Below are positions 1 through 8,196 of a stretch of DNA of 49,518 bases, in pieces (position 1 is the first letter of the stretch; the number at the start of each line of letters is the position of its first letter). Below the pieces are notes generated by a model. The model was given only the letters and a program-made list of their open reading frames with translations. It was not told the origin of the DNA and made no database searches. The translations under genes and the position numbers were made by a program. Source of the DNA: Stenotrophomonas nitritireducens (GTDB taxonomy: Bacteria > Pseudomonadota > Gammaproteobacteria > Xanthomonadales > Xanthomonadaceae); assembly GCF_001431425.1 (NCBI RefSeq), contig NZ_LDJG01000031.1:1-49518 (forward strand). Direction: 5' to 3'.

Positions 1-789
1 CTGCTGGCCGGCGTGGTCACCACCGCCGATCCGCTGGTGGCGTTCAAGGACGTCGACGTGGCCCTGCTGGTCGGCGCCCGTCCGCGCGGCCCGGGCATGG
101 AGCGCAAGGACCTGCTGCTGGAGAACGCCAAGATCTTCACCGTGCAGGGCAAGGCGCTCAATGCCGTCGCCAAGCGCGATGTGAAGGTGCTGGTGGTCGG
201 CAACCCGGCCAACACCAACGCCTACATCGCCATGAAGTCGGCCCCGGACCTGGATCCGAAGAACTTCACCGCCATGCTGCGCCTGGACCACAACCGTGCC
301 CTGAGCCAGCTGTCGGCCAAGACCGGCAAGGCCGTGGACAGCTTCGAGAAGTTCACCGTGTGGGGCAACCACAGCCCGACCATGTATCCGGACTACCGCT
401 TCGCCACCACCGGTGGCGCCTCGGTGGCCGAGCTGATCAACGACCAGGAATGGAACGCCAACACCTTCATCCCGACCGTCGGCAAGCGCGGCGCGGCGAT
501 CATCGCCGCCCGTGGCCTGTCCTCGGCCGCGTCGGCCGCCAATGCCGCCATCGACCACGTGCATGACTGGGTGCTGGGCAGCAACGGCAAGTGGGTGACC
601 ATGGGCGTGCCGTCCGATGGTTCCTATGGCATTCCCGAAGGCGTGGTGTTCGGTTTCCCGGTGATCACCGAGAACGGCAAGTACAGCATCGTCAAGGACC
701 TGTCGATCGACGACTTCTCGCGCAAGTACATCGACATCACCCTGGGCGAGCTGGAAGAAGAGCGCGCCGGCGTGGCCGACCTGCTGTAA
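1..789 (+). CDS. mdh: Malate dehydrogenase, 5'-truncated by the window edge
   Basis: NAD-dependent malate dehydrogenase of the TCA cycle, interconverting malate and oxaloacetate in the cytosol. The frame is open from base 1 and encodes the last 262 residues, about four fifths of a family member of roughly 328. The N-terminal Rossmann dinucleotide-binding loop is outside the window. Visible motifs are [15 protein letters not shown] (active-site loop with substrate-binding arginines), [16 protein letters not shown] and [12 protein letters not shown], which carries the catalytic histidine. This is the cytosolic-type form common in Xanthomonadaceae. The GTG at base 13 is an internal valine, not a start. 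A strong hairpin follows the stop. Confidence 0.97.
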   Translation: MLAGVVTTADPLVAFKDVDVALLVGARPRGPGMERKDLLLENAKIFTVQGKALNAVAKRDVKVLVVGNPANTNAYIAMKSAPDLDPKNFTAMLRLDHNRALSQLSAKTGKAVDSFEKFTVWGNHSPTMYPDYRFATTGGASVAELINDQEWNANTFIPTVGKRGAAIIAARGLSSAASAANAAIDHVHDWVLGSNGKWVTMGVPSDGSYGIPEGVVFGFPVITENGKYSIVKDLSIDDFSRKYIDITLGELEEERAGVADLL

Positions 790-812
790 CCGCAGCGGTC
801 CGGTGGCATGAC

Positions 813-840
813 GAACGGGGAGGCTCAGGCTTCCCCGTTC
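813..840 (+). terminator. Hairpin terminator after mdh
   Basis: Stem of 12 pairs (813-824 with 829-840, one G-T wobble) and a TCAG tetraloop, 23 bases after the mdh stop. The following bases are only moderately T-rich (TGCTTTG), so it is a plausible but not perfect intrinsic terminator. Confidence 0.7.
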
Positions 841-848
841 TGCTTTGG

Positions 849-890
849 GTAGTGCCTGCCCGGTTGCCGGCCAGCGGCCGACCCTATGCC
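849..890. repeat. GTAG-type palindromic repeat (SMAG-like)
   Basis: Begins with GTAG at 849 and contains GGTTGCCGGCCAGCGGCCG at 862-880. That is the inverted form of the GTAGTGCCGGCCGCTGGCC palindrome seen at 21274 and 43862. The far end reads CCTATGCC, close to the CTAC expected of an inverted partner. It resembles the GTAG-headed elements described in Stenotrophomonas. Confidence 0.5.
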
Positions 891-925
891 CGGTGCCCGG
901 GCTCTGCTCTCCATTTCCGTACCGC

Positions 926-1549
926 ATGTATCCCGACATCGCACTGCATTACATCGACGATGCCTTCCTGGTCGCTGAAAAGCCCCCCGGCCTGCTGTCC
1001 GTGCCCGGGCGGCTGCCGGAGAACCAGGATTGCCTGGTGTCGCGATTGCAGGCGGTTTACGCGGACGTGCTGACCGTGCATCGCCTGGACCAGGTGACCT
1101 CCGGGTTGATGCTCCATGCGCGCGGCAAGCAGATGCAGGCGGCGTTGTCGGCGCAGTTCGAACAGCGCCGCGTCGGCAAACGCTATGAGGCCGTGGTCGA
1201 GGGCGTGGTCGAGGGCGATGCCGGCGAGATCGCCTTGCCGCTGATCTGCGACTGGCCGAACCGGCCGAAGCAGAAGGTGGACCATGAACACGGCAAGCCG
1301 GCGCTCACGCGCTGGCGGGTGCTGGCGCGCGATGCGCCGGCCTGCCGCACGCGGCTCGAACTGGAGCCCGTCACCGGGCGCAGCCACCAGTTGCGGCTGC
1401 ACCTGGCCAGCCTCGGCCATCCGATCGTCGGCGACGTGCTGTACGGCGCGGCTGCTGCCGCGCGCGTACATCTGCATGCGCGCCGCCTCGCATTCGCGCA
1501 TCCGCTGACCGGCGAGGCGGTGGCGTTCACCTCGCCCTGTCCGTTCTAG
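926..1549 (+). CDS. rluA: Dual-specificity tRNA/23S rRNA pseudouridine synthase RluA
   Basis: Isomerises uridine to pseudouridine; in E. coli RluA acts on U746 of 23S rRNA and U32 of several tRNAs. The ATG at 926 gives 207 residues (E. coli RluA has 219). The catalytic motif HRLDQVTSG is at about 52-60, with Asp55 the expected catalytic residue. The segments LLSVPGR, LPLICDWPNRPKQKV and VTGRSHQLRLH are those typical of RluA itself rather than RluC or RluD. There is no S4 domain, as expected for RluA. The frame stays open upstream to a TTG at 845, but that extension covers the GTAG-like repeat and looks non-coding. Confidence 0.93.
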   Translation: MYPDIALHYIDDAFLVAEKPPGLLSVPGRLPENQDCLVSRLQAVYADVLTVHRLDQVTSGLMLHARGKQMQAALSAQFEQRRVGKRYEAVVEGVVEGDAGEIALPLICDWPNRPKQKVDHEHGKPALTRWRVLARDAPACRTRLELEPVTGRSHQLRLHLASLGHPIVGDVLYGAAAAARVHLHARRLAFAHPLTGEAVAFTSPCPF

Positions 1550-1644
1550 CGCCTTCGGCTTTCGTCGTACGACCATCGTCGCAGGGAGCGGCGATCCGCG
1601 CGGGACTATGCTCGAAGCGGACCAGGCAGGTGCCGGAGGACGTC

Positions 1645-3525
1645 GTGCAATACGAGCAGATCCATCGCCGTTCCATCGAGGAGCCCGAGGCGTTCTGGGC
1701 CGAGGAGGCCAGGGCCATCCACTGGCATCGTCCGCCGCGGCAGATCCTGGACTACTCCAATCCGCCGTTCCGGCGCTGGTTCGTCGGCGGCCAGACCAAT
1801 CTCTGCTACAACGCCGTTGACCGCCATCTGCAGGAGCGCCCCGACCAGCTGGCGCTGGTGGTCGTTTCCACCGAGACCGGCACGACCCGCGAGATCACCT
1901 ACCGCCAGCTGTACCGCGAAGTGAACGCATTCGCCGCGGTGCTCAGGCAGCTGGACGTCGGCCGCGGCGACCGCGTGGTGATCTACATGCCGAACATGGC
2001 CGAGGCGGTGTTCGCCATGCTGGCCTGCGCGCGCATCGGTGCGGTGCATTCGGTGGTGTTCGGCGGCTTCGCCGCGCACAACCTGGCGCTGCGCATCGAT
2101 GACGCCCGGCCGAAGCTGCTGATCGCCGCCGACGCGGGCATGCGCGGCGGCAAGGTGATTCCGTACAAACCCATGGTCGATGCGGCATGCGCCGAGGCCT
2201 CCAGCCCGCCGCCGAAGGTGTTGATCGTCTCGCGCGGGCTGGATGCGGGCATGGCCCGGGTGCCGGGGCGCGACGAGGACTATGCGGTGCTGCGCGGACA
2301 GGTCGGCGACGCCGAAGTGCCGGTGGAATGGCTGGAATCCAACGAGCCCAGTTATCTGCTCTACACCTCGGGCACCACCGGCAAGCCGAAGGGCGTGCAG
2401 CGCGACGTCGGCGGCTACGCGGTGGCGATGGCGCAGTCGATGCGCACGGTGTTCGACTGTGCGCCCGGGCAGGTGATGTTCTCCACCTCCGATGTCGGCT
2501 GGGCGGTGGGGCATTCCTACAACGTATATGGGCCGCTGATCGGCGGCTGCACGTCGCTGCTGTACGAAGGGCTGCCGACGAATCCGGATCCCGGCATCTG
2601 GTGGGCGCTGTGCGAGCAGTATGGCGTGCGCACGATGTTCTCCTCGCCCACCGCGATCCGCGTGCTGAAGAAGCACGACGTGGATTTCATCCATCGCCAC
2701 GACCTGTCCGACCTGAAATACCTGTTCCTTGCCGGCGAGCCGCTGGACGAACCCACCGCACAGTGGATAGGCAATGCGCTGCGCAAGCCGGTGATCGACA
2801 ACTACTGGCAGACCGAGACCGGCTGGCCGGCATTGACGCTGCTGCCGGGCCTGGACATGAAACCGGTGAAGTTCGGTTCGCCGGGCTTTCCCAATCTCGG
2901 TTACCGGATGAAGGTGATCGACGAGCAGACCGGCGCTGAAGTCGCGCCCGGACAGAAGGGCGTGCTGGTGATCCAGCCGCCGCTGCCGCCGGGCTGCATG
3001 AGCACGGTCTGGAACGACGACGAACGGTTCCTCAAGAGTTATTTCGGCCATTTCGACGAGTTGCTGTACAGCTCGCTGGACTGGGCCATCCGCGACGAAG
3101 AGGGCTATACGTTCATCCTCGGCCGCACCGACGACGTGATCAACGTGGCCGGGCACCGGCTCGGCACGCGCGAGATCGAAGAGGCCGTCAGCAACCACCC
3201 ACGCGTGGCCGAGGCGGCGGTGATCGGCGTGCACGACGAACTGAAGGGGCAGGTGCCGCTGGTGTTCGTCACGCTCAAGCAGGCTGCGGCCGCGGAAGAG
3301 GTCCCGGCGTTGTCGGCGGAGATGGTGCGGCAGGTCACCGCGTCGCTCGGGGCGGTGGCGCGCCCGGCCCATGTGCATATCGTCAATGCGCTTCCCAAGA
3401 CACGTTCGGGTAAGCTGCTGCGGCGTTCGCTGCAGGCCCTGGCGGAGCGGCGCGACCCGGGCGACCTGTCGACACTGGATGACCCGGGCGCACTCGAGGA
3501 AATCCGCCGCGCGCTGGGGATATAG
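1645..3525 (+). CDS. prpE: Propionate--CoA ligase (propionyl-CoA synthetase)
   Basis: AMP-forming acyl-CoA synthetase activating propionate (and acetate less well) for the methylcitrate cycle. It has 626 residues, a normal length. The ATP-binding P-loop YTSGTTGKPKG lies near residue 240, YWQTETGWP is the adenylate-binding region, and LPKTRSGKLLRR near the C-terminus holds Lys590, the catalytic and usually acetylatable lysine. I chose the GTG at 1645 because GGAGGA at 1635-1640 is well spaced for it and the protein then begins MQYEQIHRRSIEEPEAFW as in the family. A GTG at 1630 would add five residues. No prpBCD genes are nearby, so it appears to stand alone. Confidence 0.92.
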   Translation: MQYEQIHRRSIEEPEAFWAEEARAIHWHRPPRQILDYSNPPFRRWFVGGQTNLCYNAVDRHLQERPDQLALVVVSTETGTTREITYRQLYREVNAFAAVLRQLDVGRGDRVVIYMPNMAEAVFAMLACARIGAVHSVVFGGFAAHNLALRIDDARPKLLIAADAGMRGGKVIPYKPMVDAACAEASSPPPKVLIVSRGLDAGMARVPGRDEDYAVLRGQVGDAEVPVEWLESNEPSYLLYTSGTTGKPKGVQRDVGGYAVAMAQSMRTVFDCAPGQVMFSTSDVGWAVGHSYNVYGPLIGGCTSLLYEGLPTNPDPGIWWALCEQYGVRTMFSSPTAIRVLKKHDVDFIHRHDLSDLKYLFLAGEPLDEPTAQWIGNALRKPVIDNYWQTETGWPALTLLPGLDMKPVKFGSPGFPNLGYRMKVIDEQTGAEVAPGQKGVLVIQPPLPPGCMSTVWNDDERFLKSYFGHFDELLYSSLDWAIRDEEGYTFILGRTDDVINVAGHRLGTREIEEAVSNHPRVAEAAVIGVHDELKGQVPLVFVTLKQAAAAEEVPALSAEMVRQVTASLGAVARPAHVHIVNALPKTRSGKLLRRSLQALAERRDPGDLSTLDDPGALEEIRRALGI

Positions 3526-3645
3526 CGCGGGCCGCAGGGCGGCGATCGCAGGGGGCGGTGCGTACGCATGCAGGCACGACGGGGCGGGGGCCCCGCCTGC
3601 GGTCCGCGCGCATCGTGGTTGCGGTGCACAAATGCGGGAGGGGGA

Positions 3646-4125
3646 ATGGCGTTGATCCATGCCAAGACGGCGGCTGGCCGTCGCGAGATCGAAGACCGCG
3701 GCCTGCGCCTGGCGCCGGCGCTGCGCTCGGTGCTGTTGCTGGTGGACGGGCAGCGCGACAGCCGCGAACTGCAGCAGATGGCGCAGGGCCTGCGTGCGCC
3801 GGAGGACGTGCTGGAGCAGTTGCTGGCACTCGGGCTGATCGAGGCGGTCGGCGGCAGCGTCGAACGCGCGCCGCAGGTGCCGGTCACCATGCAGCTGGGC
3901 GACGATCCGCTGCGCTGCCAGCAACTGCGCGACTGGATGGCCGAGTCGGTACGCAGGCATCTCGGGCTGAAGGGGTACCTGATCCAGCTCAAGATCGAGC
4001 GCAGCCACAACGCGGTGGGTCTGGAACAGCTGTGGCCGGAAGTGGCGTCCGCCCTTGGGAAGGCCAAGAGTCCGGCGTTCGCCAATCGCTGGCTGGAAGA
4101 GACCCGGGCGCTGGTAATGGCGTGA
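3646..4125 (+). CDS. Hypothetical protein, possible winged-helix N-terminal region
   Basis: 159 residues from the ATG at 3646, which follows a strong GGGAGGGGGA ribosome-binding site. I do not recognise a named family. The first 70 residues (LRSVLLLVDGQRDSRELQQM, then EDVLEQLLALGLIE) have the helix-helix-turn pattern of winged-helix-like domains that precede regulatory regions in many hypothetical proteobacterial proteins. The rest is charged and helical, ending in an amphipathic segment (LEQLWPEVASALGKAKSPAF). There is no signal peptide or membrane segment, so it is probably cytosolic. It lies 99 bases before the SUFU-domain gene and could share a transcript with it. The function is unknown. 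Confidence 0.75.
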   Translation: MALIHAKTAAGRREIEDRGLRLAPALRSVLLLVDGQRDSRELQQMAQGLRAPEDVLEQLLALGLIEAVGGSVERAPQVPVTMQLGDDPLRCQQLRDWMAESVRRHLGLKGYLIQLKIERSHNAVGLEQLWPEVASALGKAKSPAFANRWLEETRALVMA

Positions 4126-4224
4126 TGCCCGCGGTGGCCGGGGCGTGTGGCGATCCCGCGCGTCCCCGGCTGCCTGCCGGTGGCCGGCACTATCATGCGG
4201 CCTCTTACCCAGGGAGTCCCAGGC

Positions 4225-5286
4225 ATGGAACGACAGGACGGCGACGGAACCGGCACCGCGGGATGGGACGCCATCAACGCGGCATTGTGCGCGTTGTATC
4301 CGGGCCAGGAGCCGAGGCACTACGGCACGCTGGTATCGCACACGCTGGGCGGCGACGACCCGCTGGACGGCATCAGCGTGTACTGGAGCGAACTGCCGCG
4401 CCCGCATTGGCACTACGTCACCTACGGCTTCTCCGAGCTGTACGGCAAGCAGAGCGACGATCCGCAGGAAAGCGGTTTCGGCTTCGAACTGACTTTCCGC
4501 CTCGCCGCCGGCGAGGGCGCAGGCAGGGTGGGCGACGTCCCCATGTGGCCGCTGAACCTGCTGCAGAACGTGGCGCGCTATGTGTTCGGCAGCGGCAATG
4601 TGTTCGAGGCCGGGCATCATCTCGATGCCAATGGCCCGATCGCGCTGGACGTCGATACGCAGCTGCGGCACCTGGCCGTCGTCGCCGACCCGCGCTTGCC
4701 GGCGATCGACACGCCCAACGGGCGCCTGGATTTCCTGCAGATGGTGGGCATGACCGACGAGGAGATGGCGGCGATCAGGCGCTGGTCGACGCTGGGCGTC
4801 ATGGCCGCGCTCGAACCGGCGATGCCGTCGTGGATCACCGTGCTTGAACGCGCCTCGCTGCTGCGCGATCCGGCGTTGGCCGAACAGGTGGAGGCCGGGA
4901 GCCGCCGCGAAGGCTCCAGCACCGGCATGCTGTTCGTGGACACGCTGGACTGGTCCGTCGATGGCGTGCGCACGACGCTGGTGCTGGGCGCGGGACAGGT
5001 GGAAAGCGTGCTGGAACTGCTGCCGCTGCGCCTGCACCACGACCGGCCGCTGGTGGTGCTCGGCAGGGAGCGGCAATGGCGGTTCGAGCCGGGCACGGCG
5101 GACGACCTGCAACTGGACGACGACGGCGCGCGCTGCGTGCTGTCCGACGCCACGCTTGCGGCGATGCTGGAGGATATCCGCGCCGAGCGTGGCGTCTATC
5201 CATTGCCGGGCGGAAGGCTGCAGGTGGAAGTGGTGCCGACGCAGCTGCGCGACGGTCGTGGCAACGTGATCCGCGAGATCGGGTGA
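4225..5286 (+). CDS. Suppressor-of-fused (SUFU) domain protein
   Basis: 353 residues from the ATG at 4225, preceded by AGGGAG at 4211-4216. The N-terminal half matches the bacterial SUFU-like fold: WDAINAALCALYPGQEPRHYGT, then LDGISVYWSELPRPHWHYVTYGFSELY and GFGFELTFRL, and later FLQMVGMTDEEM. Bacterial SUFU proteins are often linked to toxin immunity or have no known role; no toxin gene is adjacent here. The C-terminal 130 residues (GMLFVDTLDWSVDGVRTTLVLGAG onwards) look like a second domain found in longer members. It is cytosolic, with no signal peptide. It ends 24 bases from the convergent histidine kinase gene. Confidence 0.8.
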   Translation: MERQDGDGTGTAGWDAINAALCALYPGQEPRHYGTLVSHTLGGDDPLDGISVYWSELPRPHWHYVTYGFSELYGKQSDDPQESGFGFELTFRLAAGEGAGRVGDVPMWPLNLLQNVARYVFGSGNVFEAGHHLDANGPIALDVDTQLRHLAVVADPRLPAIDTPNGRLDFLQMVGMTDEEMAAIRRWSTLGVMAALEPAMPSWITVLERASLLRDPALAEQVEAGSRREGSSTGMLFVDTLDWSVDGVRTTLVLGAGQVESVLELLPLRLHHDRPLVVLGRERQWRFEPGTADDLQLDDDGARCVLSDATLAAMLEDIRAERGVYPLPGGRLQVEVVPTQLRDGRGNVIREIG

Positions 5287-5310
5287 ACCGGCCGCCAGTG
5301 CGAACCACCG

Positions 5311-6798
5311 TCATTGCGGCGGGGCCGGACGGCGGCCTGCCGCCGCCAGCGAGAAGACGAACACCGCGCCGGCATCGCTCGCGGCCAGTTCGATCCGGCG
5401 CTGGTGCAGCTGCAGGATGCGATGCACGATCAACAGGCCGAGACCGCCGCTGTCCGGGCGCCGGCTGTCGAGCGCGGACGGCGCGCTGAACAGCTGCGCG
5501 CGCCGTTCCGGGGCGATGCCCGGGCCGGTATCGGCGATACGGACCTCGACCTCGTCGCCGGCGGCCCTCAACGCGACCGTGATGTGGCCGCCTTCGGGCG
5601 TGTGGCGTATGGCGTTGTCGAGCAGGTTGGTCAGCACCCGCTCGACCAGCCCGAGGTCGGCCTGGACGGCAGGCAGGCCCGCCGGGATGTCCGCGGCCAG
5701 CGATTGCCGCCGCGCCCCGGCTGCCAGTTCGAATTTCTGGAACACGTCCTGCACCAGGTCCGGCAGGGAGAACGCCTGCGGCTCCAGCACCACGCCGCCG
5801 TGCTCCAGCCGCGCCAGTTCGAACAGCGCCTGCGCCAGGTGGCCGACCTTGTCGCTCTGCGCCAGCGCGATGGACAGGTAGCGCCGGCGTTCGTCGGCGC
5901 CGAGCGTGGCGTCTTTCAGCGCCAGCGTTTCCAGGTAGCCGTGCAGCGACGACAGCGGCGTGCGCAGGTCGTGGGAAATATTGGCGACCAGTTCGCGGCG
6001 CTGCTGGTCCTGCTCGCGCAGCTGCCGCCATTGCTCGGCGATGCGCTGCGCCATGTGGGCGAAGCTGTGCTGCAGGACGACCAGTTCGTCGCGTTCGCCC
6101 GGGCGCGGTGGCGCGGATGGCGCGGGCAGCGCGGGAACGCCGGCCTCGACATCGAAGGCCTGGATGTCGCGGGTCAGCCGGCGCAGCGGCCGGGTGATCC
6201 AGCGGAAGGCGACGACGCCGGCCAGCAGGCCGACGGCCGCCACGATCGCCAGCGACCACAGGGTGGTGCGCAGGCTGGCGCTGGCCGCGATGTCGGCCGC
6301 CAGCGCCTCGCGTTGTTCGCCGGCCAGCACCACGTAGATGTAGCCGACCTGCTGGTCCTGCACGCGCAGCGGCGCGGCGTTGAATACCTTGCGTCCGTTG
6401 CTGCTGCGCGGATCGTCGCCAAGGATCGGCAGCGGCGCGCCGGCCAGCAGCGCCCGGACCGGCGCCAGGTCGACGCGGTCGCGCCTGAGGTGGCCATCCG
6501 GCGCGTCGTGGCCGAGGATGCGGCCCTGCTCGTCGAGCAGGTAGACCTCGACGCTGGGATTGACCGCCATCAGCTTGCCGAACAGCGCACGCACCTCGCC
6601 GTCGCGCAGGCCGCGCGCATCCATCAGTTCGCCGCTGCGCGCGATGTGTTCGGCCAGGCCGCGCGAAAGGCGCTGCACGGTTTCCTGTTCGTGCATGCGC
6701 GTGCTGCGCATCTGGATCCATGCCAGCGCGCCGCAGCACACCAGCAGCAGCGCGCAGAACACCAGCGACAACCGCTGGGAGAGCGTCAGCCGGTTCAT
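5311..6798 (-). CDS. Two-component sensor histidine kinase
   Basis: 495-residue inner-membrane kinase. TM1 spans about 9-28, the periplasmic sensor about 31-177, and TM2 about 180-200. A HAMP region follows (WITRPLRRLTRDI). The HisKA motif ELVANISHDLRTPLSS has phospho-acceptor His276. The C-terminal ATPase has an N box (NLLDNAIRHTP), a G1 box (DTGPGI) and a G2 box (SGGLGLLIV). The ATG at 6798 overlaps the regulator stop by four bases (ATGA), so the two are translationally coupled. TM1 is unusual in carrying three cysteines (Cys15, Cys21, Cys22). The ligand is unknown. The pair diverges from the methionine-sulfoxide repair operon, so an oxidative signal is possible but unproven. Confidence 0.9.
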   Translation of the reverse strand: MNRLTLSQRLSLVFCALLLVCCGALAWIQMRSTRMHEQETVQRLSRGLAEHIARSGELMDARGLRDGEVRALFGKLMAVNPSVEVYLLDEQGRILGHDAPDGHLRRDRVDLAPVRALLAGAPLPILGDDPRSSNGRKVFNAAPLRVQDQQVGYIYVVLAGEQREALAADIAASASLRTTLWSLAIVAAVGLLAGVVAFRWITRPLRRLTRDIQAFDVEAGVPALPAPSAPPRPGERDELVVLQHSFAHMAQRIAEQWRQLREQDQQRRELVANISHDLRTPLSSLHGYLETLALKDATLGADERRRYLSIALAQSDKVGHLAQALFELARLEHGGVVLEPQAFSLPDLVQDVFQKFELAAGARRQSLAADIPAGLPAVQADLGLVERVLTNLLDNAIRHTPEGGHITVALRAAGDEVEVRIADTGPGIAPERRAQLFSAPSALDSRRPDSGGLGLLIVHRILQLHQRRIELAASDAGAVFVFSLAAAGRRPAPPQ

Positions 6799-7514
6799 TC
6801 GCCGCTCCCGCCGCCACCGGCCAGTTTGTAGCCGCGCCCCCACACGGTGAGGATGCGGCGCGGCGCGGCCGGGTCGCGTTCGATCTTGTTGCGCAGGCGG
6901 TTGATGTGGGTGTTGACGGTGTGTTCGTAACCATCGTGGCGATGGCCCCAGACCTGGTTGAGCAGGTCCATGCGCGAATACACCTGGTCCGGATGGCGGG
7001 CGAAGAAATGCAGCAGGTCGAACTCACGTGGCGTCAATTCCAGCGCATCGCCATCCACCTGCGCGGTGCGCGCGACCGGATCGATATGGATGCCGGCCAC
7101 GTCGATCGCGCCGGCATCGATGCGCGCGTTCTGCGCCATCGCCTCGACCCGGCGCAGCAGCGCCTTGACCCGCGCAACCAGCTCCAGCATCGAGAACGGC
7201 TTGGCCAGGTAGTCGTCCGCGCCCAGTTCCAGCCCAAGGATGCGATGCACCTCGCTGGCGCGCGCGCTGGTGATGATGATCGGCGTGTAGCGCGGCATCG
7301 CCCGCACGTGCCGGCAGATTTCCAGGCCGTCCACGCCGGGCAGCATCAGGTCCAGCACCAGCGCGCTCCAGGCGTCGCTTTCAAGCAGGCGCAGGCCGTC
7401 GTCGCCGGTGGCCGCATGGGTCACCTCGTAGCCTTCGTCGCGCAGGTGCATGCGCAGCAGGTTGGCGATGTGGACATCGTCCTCGACGATCAGCACGCGT
7501 TTGGCGCGGTTCAT
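6795..7514 (-). CDS. OmpR/PhoB-family response regulator
   Basis: 239-residue DNA-binding regulator partnered with the downstream kinase. The receiver domain (1-120) has an acidic pocket (EDD at 11-13), phospho-acceptor Asp55 in VLDLMLPG, a conserved Ser/Thr in IIITSA and Lys in LAKPFS. The C-terminal winged helix (about 140-235) contains LTPREFDLLHFFARHPDQ, NQVWGH and VNTHINRLRNKIE, followed by TVWGRGYKL. The ATG at 7514 is chosen because it starts directly at the receiver fold (MNRAKRVLIVEDD). The divergent 144-base gap to msrB is the natural place for its binding site. Confidence 0.93.
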   Translation of the reverse strand: MNRAKRVLIVEDDVHIANLLRMHLRDEGYEVTHAATGDDGLRLLESDAWSALVLDLMLPGVDGLEICRHVRAMPRYTPIIITSARASEVHRILGLELGADDYLAKPFSMLELVARVKALLRRVEAMAQNARIDAGAIDVAGIHIDPVARTAQVDGDALELTPREFDLLHFFARHPDQVYSRMDLLNQVWGHRHDGYEHTVNTHINRLRNKIERDPAAPRRILTVWGRGYKLAGGGGSGE

Positions 7515-7658
7515 CGGCACGTCCGGCCGGCTGGGAGATGGCCTCCATTGTCGGTGCAACCCGGCGCCGATGTGTCACGGAAAATTTAACTCCGCGTGAG
7601 GATTCGTTGATCGCCACGGGCGCAGCATGGCCGCATCGTTCCTGCCTGGAGACCAGCC

Positions 7659-8162
7659 ATGTCCCTTACCCGTCGCAGGCTGCTGGGCATCGGCGGCGCG
7701 GTGGCCGCGGCCGGCCTGTTCGGCGCGGGCGCCTGCAGCCGTGCCGCCCCGGTGCCTCCCGCCGGACAGGGCCGCTTCGAAGTCGTGCACAGCGACGCCC
7801 AGTGGCGCCGGCAACTGACGCCCGCGCAGTACGCGGTGCTGCGCGGGCAGGGTACCGAGCGTGCCTTCAGCAGCCCGCTCGACCAGGAGCACCGCCGCGG
7901 CACCTTCCAGTGCGCCGGCTGCGCGCTGGCGCTGTTCTCCTCGGCCACCAAGTTCGACAGCGGCACCGGCTGGCCGAGCTTCTGGGCGCCGCTGCACGGT
8001 GCGGTCGGCGAGGACCGCGACACCACCTTCGGCATGTTGCGGGTGGAAGTGCACTGCCGGCGCTGCGGCGGCCATCTCGGCCACGTGTTCGACGACGGAC
8101 CGCGTCCTACCGGGTTGCGCTACTGCATGAACGGCGTGGCCATGAACTTCGTCGCGGCCTGA
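7659..8162 (+). CDS. msrB: Tat-exported peptide-methionine (R)-S-oxide reductase
   Basis: Reduces R-methionine sulfoxide in proteins. The N-terminus SLTRRRLLGIGG followed by a hydrophobic stretch is a twin-arginine signal, placing the enzyme in the periplasm. The MsrB domain (about 45-165) has zinc-binding cysteines 85/88 (CAGC) and 133/136 (CRRC), the GGHLGHVFDDGP motif, and catalytic Cys156 in RYCMNG. There is no extra cysteine resembling the usual resolving position, so recycling may rely on direct reduction by the neighbouring DipZ-like protein. It is the first gene of msrB-dipZ-msrA, diverging from the two-component genes. Confidence 0.94.
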   Translation: MSLTRRRLLGIGGAVAAAGLFGAGACSRAAPVPPAGQGRFEVVHSDAQWRRQLTPAQYAVLRGQGTERAFSSPLDQEHRRGTFQCAGCALALFSSATKFDSGTGWPSFWAPLHGAVGEDRDTTFGMLRVEVHCRRCGGHLGHVFDDGPRPTGLRYCMNGVAMNFVAA

Positions 8163-8196
8163 GCGCCGCCATCCCCGATTCCACCAAGGACTCTCC

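Noticed and set aside
1606..5112. 1168-codon open frame on the minus strand
   Set aside because: It lies opposite rluA-prpE-SUFU genes, is rich in His/Arg/Gln/Ala as expected from GC-rich antisense frames, and shows no domain.
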